Assembly (NCBI GenBank): GCA_017380955.1
Contig: JAFOCZ010000150.1
Location: 1 to 24,127 of the forward strand
DNA from: Alistipes sp.
GTDB lineage: Bacteria; Bacteroidota; Bacteroidia; Bacteroidales; Rikenellaceae
Direction of reading: 5' to 3'
DNA length: 24,127 nucleotides
The number at the start of each line of letters is the position of its first letter. The stretch's first letter is position 1. A model generated the notes under the pieces. It made no database searches and was not told the origin of the DNA. It saw only the letters and a list, made by a program, of their open reading frames with translations. This document shows, piece after piece, positions 22,090 to 24,127 of the stretch. A program made the position numbers and the translations under genes.

Positions 22090-24127
22090 TAAAGGTATTC
22101 ATCGACAACCAGGAGGCAACGCCGATTGAGAACAGTATCAAGTTACCTCTATACCGAGCCTCGTCGCTGCGAGATATCGAGGGATGGCGCGAGGGCAGAG
22201 TTGCGGAGTTTGAGGTTGAGGCCTCTGCGCCCATAACACAACTACTTGGGCATTGCGAAGAGGCGTACCCCACCGCGGTATTCAACGACTCATACCACAC
22301 TGCACGCATAGAGGCAGATGGTGTGACAATCATAGAGGGTGTTGCAACGCTCATAGGCACAAAGCGTCGCGATACGCAGACTACCTACCACATAAGAGTG
22401 CGTGTGGGAGGTGCGGAGTGGGCAGATAGCGCCGCTATGACACGCCTAAACGCCACAGCCATAGAGGCTACACGACAGATGCTCACCGACGACATAATAG
22501 CCTCGTGGAGCGACAATAGTGCCGTGAGGATGCTACCCATAAACCGTGACCGCTATGCCGAGGTTGCCGAGACAGGCATCTACACCGCACAACGCTCGCT
22601 ACTACCTCAGGACTACCACCCCTTTATCTCCGTCGTGGCAATCGTGGAGAGCATCGCCAAAGAGAGTGGCTACACCATCCAGAGCAACTTCCTGAATACG
22701 CCATTTGCCCGCAAACTTATGATAAGCGGAGCATACAAGCGTGTGGAGAGCGAGCAGGCATATGCCACGATGGGCTTCAAGGCTGTGCGTAGCACCACGA
22801 CAACAGCCAAAGCCTCGCAACTTGGGCGTGTGGAGGCTGCAGGAAATGCCTCAACGGCAAACGTAGGTGCTGTGGTAGACACCGTAAACCCCAACACCTT
22901 AGACGAGAGTGGTACACCCTGTCGTGATGCCTATGACAATGGTGGGTGCTTCAGCCTCGTGGCCGGAGTGCCGACATTTCACCCCAAGCGCGATATAAGC
23001 GTGGCATTTGACCTGCGTCTGCACTACACCACCGACTACCGCATAGTGTCATCCTCGCGCCTGAAGGGATTCGACAAGATATACTTAGGCGATGACTGCC
23101 ACGTAGAGATAGGATTGCAAAACCACATCCCTGACCGCCGTGCGAGTGTCGCAAGTGGCATTGAGTACAAACTCTTCATCTTCGACTACGACGCTACGAC
23201 AAGTTACCTTATGCAGTATGTGGGATATATAACCTCGGCGATATCGACCATCAAGTTCGACAAGGGTTATAAGGGTAGTGCGGTGCTTATGGCGAAGCGC
23301 CAGGATGAGGATGCCTACACACCCTATAGCGGTGATTGGGCACTATACGATGGTCACGTCGAGGAGCGAGGACAGAGGGAGGTGGATATCACCATCCGCA
23401 CACCCTATGCCGAGGCAACGCCAACCTCGCCGCGAGAGTTGAAGCAGGTATACCTCTATGGCGCGGAGCAGGGTATGGAGTTAACGCTCCACGCAGGGTG
23501 TAGTCTAACGCCAATTTTCGGAGGCACAGCGGGTTATGGCGAGAGTGTGGAGTTCCGTGACATCGCAAACCACGACATCTCACAGGCAGAGTTCCTCGAG
23601 GCTATAGCCCACCTCTTCAATCTCTGCATCTACACCCACCGCCCCTCACGGAGATTATTCATAGAGCCCTACGACACCTTCTTTGATGGTAGCATCGTAG
23701 ATTGGCGAGACAGACAACACGGCGGCGAGGTTGTGAGCGAGGAGTGCGCAGTGGAGAGTTTCGCAACTACAGCGCTCGGCTACCAACCCTCGGATGGCGC
23801 TACAAAGCGACTTACGGACTCCGAGACCATCTTTGGCGAACATCGCTACAGCGTAGCAAGTTATGCTGCCAAGCAGAGCGTAAAGAGCCTCAACAACCCT
23901 CTCTTTATGGCCACAGCATCTATGCAGGGCGCTATAAGTGCTGCACCATCGGCAACGCTGCTCACCGTTGGCGAGCGAGATATCGTCGAGGAGCAGGAGT
24001 ACATCAACCCTCGCATTGCGCTATACCACGGTATGGAGACCCTGCCCGATGGCGAGTATTGGCCGATGTGCTACGCTATGCACAACTACCCTCTTGTGGC
24101 ATTCCACAGCCCCGAGCGTGGCGAGAG
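22086..24127 (+). CDS. phage tail-tip/baseplate-like protein, partial
   Basis: The frame is open from the ATG at 22086 to the window end (680 codons seen, 3' end missing). The N-terminal 160 residues form a beta-rich domain: IEGWREGRVAEFEVEAS, YHTARIEADGVTIIEGVATL, YHIRVRVGGAEWADSA. A segment at about 177-215 (YHPFISVVAIVESIAKESGY, then FLNTPFARKLMISGAY) resembles a motif in large structural proteins of Bacteroidota prophages, often called tail-tip or tail proteins. Beyond it the chain is long and mixed, with YHTT-like strands and FLEAIAHLFNLCIYTHR near 515. No signal peptide, membrane helix or enzymatic motif is seen. It overlaps the upstream gene by ATGA. I call it phage-like from general pattern memory, with no search; a secreted or surface structural protein is the alternative. 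Confidence 0.5.
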   Translation, partial: MIKVFIDNQEATPIENSIKLPLYRASSLRDIEGWREGRVAEFEVEASAPITQLLGHCEEAYPTAVFNDSYHTARIEADGVTIIEGVATLIGTKRRDTQTTYHIRVRVGGAEWADSAAMTRLNATAIEATRQMLTDDIIASWSDNSAVRMLPINRDRYAEVAETGIYTAQRSLLPQDYHPFISVVAIVESIAKESGYTIQSNFLNTPFARKLMISGAYKRVESEQAYATMGFKAVRSTTTTAKASQLGRVEAAGNASTANVGAVVDTVNPNTLDESGTPCRDAYDNGGCFSLVAGVPTFHPKRDISVAFDLRLHYTTDYRIVSSSRLKGFDKIYLGDDCHVEIGLQNHIPDRRASVASGIEYKLFIFDYDATTSYLMQYVGYITSAISTIKFDKGYKGSAVLMAKRQDEDAYTPYSGDWALYDGHVEERGQREVDITIRTPYAEATPTSPRELKQVYLYGAEQGMELTLHAGCSLTPIFGGTAGYGESVEFRDIANHDISQAEFLEAIAHLFNLCIYTHRPSRRLFIEPYDTFFDGSIVDWRDRQHGGEVVSEECAVESFATTALGYQPSDGATKRLTDSETIFGEHRYSVASYAAKQSVKSLNNPLFMATASMQGAISAAPSATLLTVGERDIVEEQEYINPRIALYHGMETLPDGEYWPMCYAMHNYPLVAFHSPERGE

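Overview
The window looks like a chromosomal segment of a Bacteroidales bacterium, possibly Alistipes-like. Clear -7 boxes of the Bacteroidota type (TAnnTTTG, several with a TTTG/TTG element 19-20 bp upstream) stand before genes, and Shine-Dalgarno sequences are scarce. The protein families also fit that order: a XusABC-like xenosiderophore system, DUF4374, DUF4435, DUF2490, DUF4956, and RF1 with a PQT tripeptide. No tRNA, rRNA, CRISPR array, insertion sequence or integrase was seen. The genus is inferred from style only.

Layout. (1) 1-316 is AT-rich and non-coding. It carries two tandem, near-duplicate promoters firing leftwards out of the window. (2) 317-1603 (+) is a clostripain-like (C11) lipoprotein. 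(3) 1643-6625 (-) is a three-gene iron operon: TonB-dependent receptor, DUF4374 lipoprotein and PepSY membrane protein, matching XusA-XusB-XusC of Bacteroides thetaiotaomicron in order and family. (4) 6774-8178 (-) is a short operon: SUI1/YciH, RlmH and an isochorismatase-fold amidohydrolase. (5) 8239-9309 (+) is a DUF4435/TOPRIM protein, divergent from SUI1 across a 26-bp palindrome that holds both -7 boxes. (6) 9528-10397 (+) is an AraC-type regulator.

(7) 10544-19581 (-) is an unusually compact block of eleven same-strand genes with gaps of 1-45 nt. In transcription order they are: a secreted YD-like repeat protein, a VTC-type polyphosphate polymerase, DUF4956 membrane protein, DUF2490 outer-membrane protein, a plug/TonB-C periplasmic protein, xseA, xseB, a zinc-ribbon methyltransferase, a RelA/SpoT homologue, a small PAS-like protein and proC. 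The first five read as an envelope-linked polyphosphate module. The rest deal with DNA repair, stringent response and proline synthesis. A shared transcript would tie polyphosphate and (p)ppGpp together physically. (8) prfA (19670-20755, -) lies upstream and ends in its own terminator.

(9) 20756-21183 is a divergent control region. It holds the prfA promoter and a strong consensus promoter facing right, followed by a leader of about 240 nt rich in inverted repeats. That promoter drives two overlapping genes (ATGA overlap), the second running off the window end. They look like phage tail-tip or baseplate-like structural proteins, but no enzymatic motif is visible and the assignment is tentative. 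The best candidates for undescribed biology are this leader-driven pair and the polyphosphate/stringent-response block.
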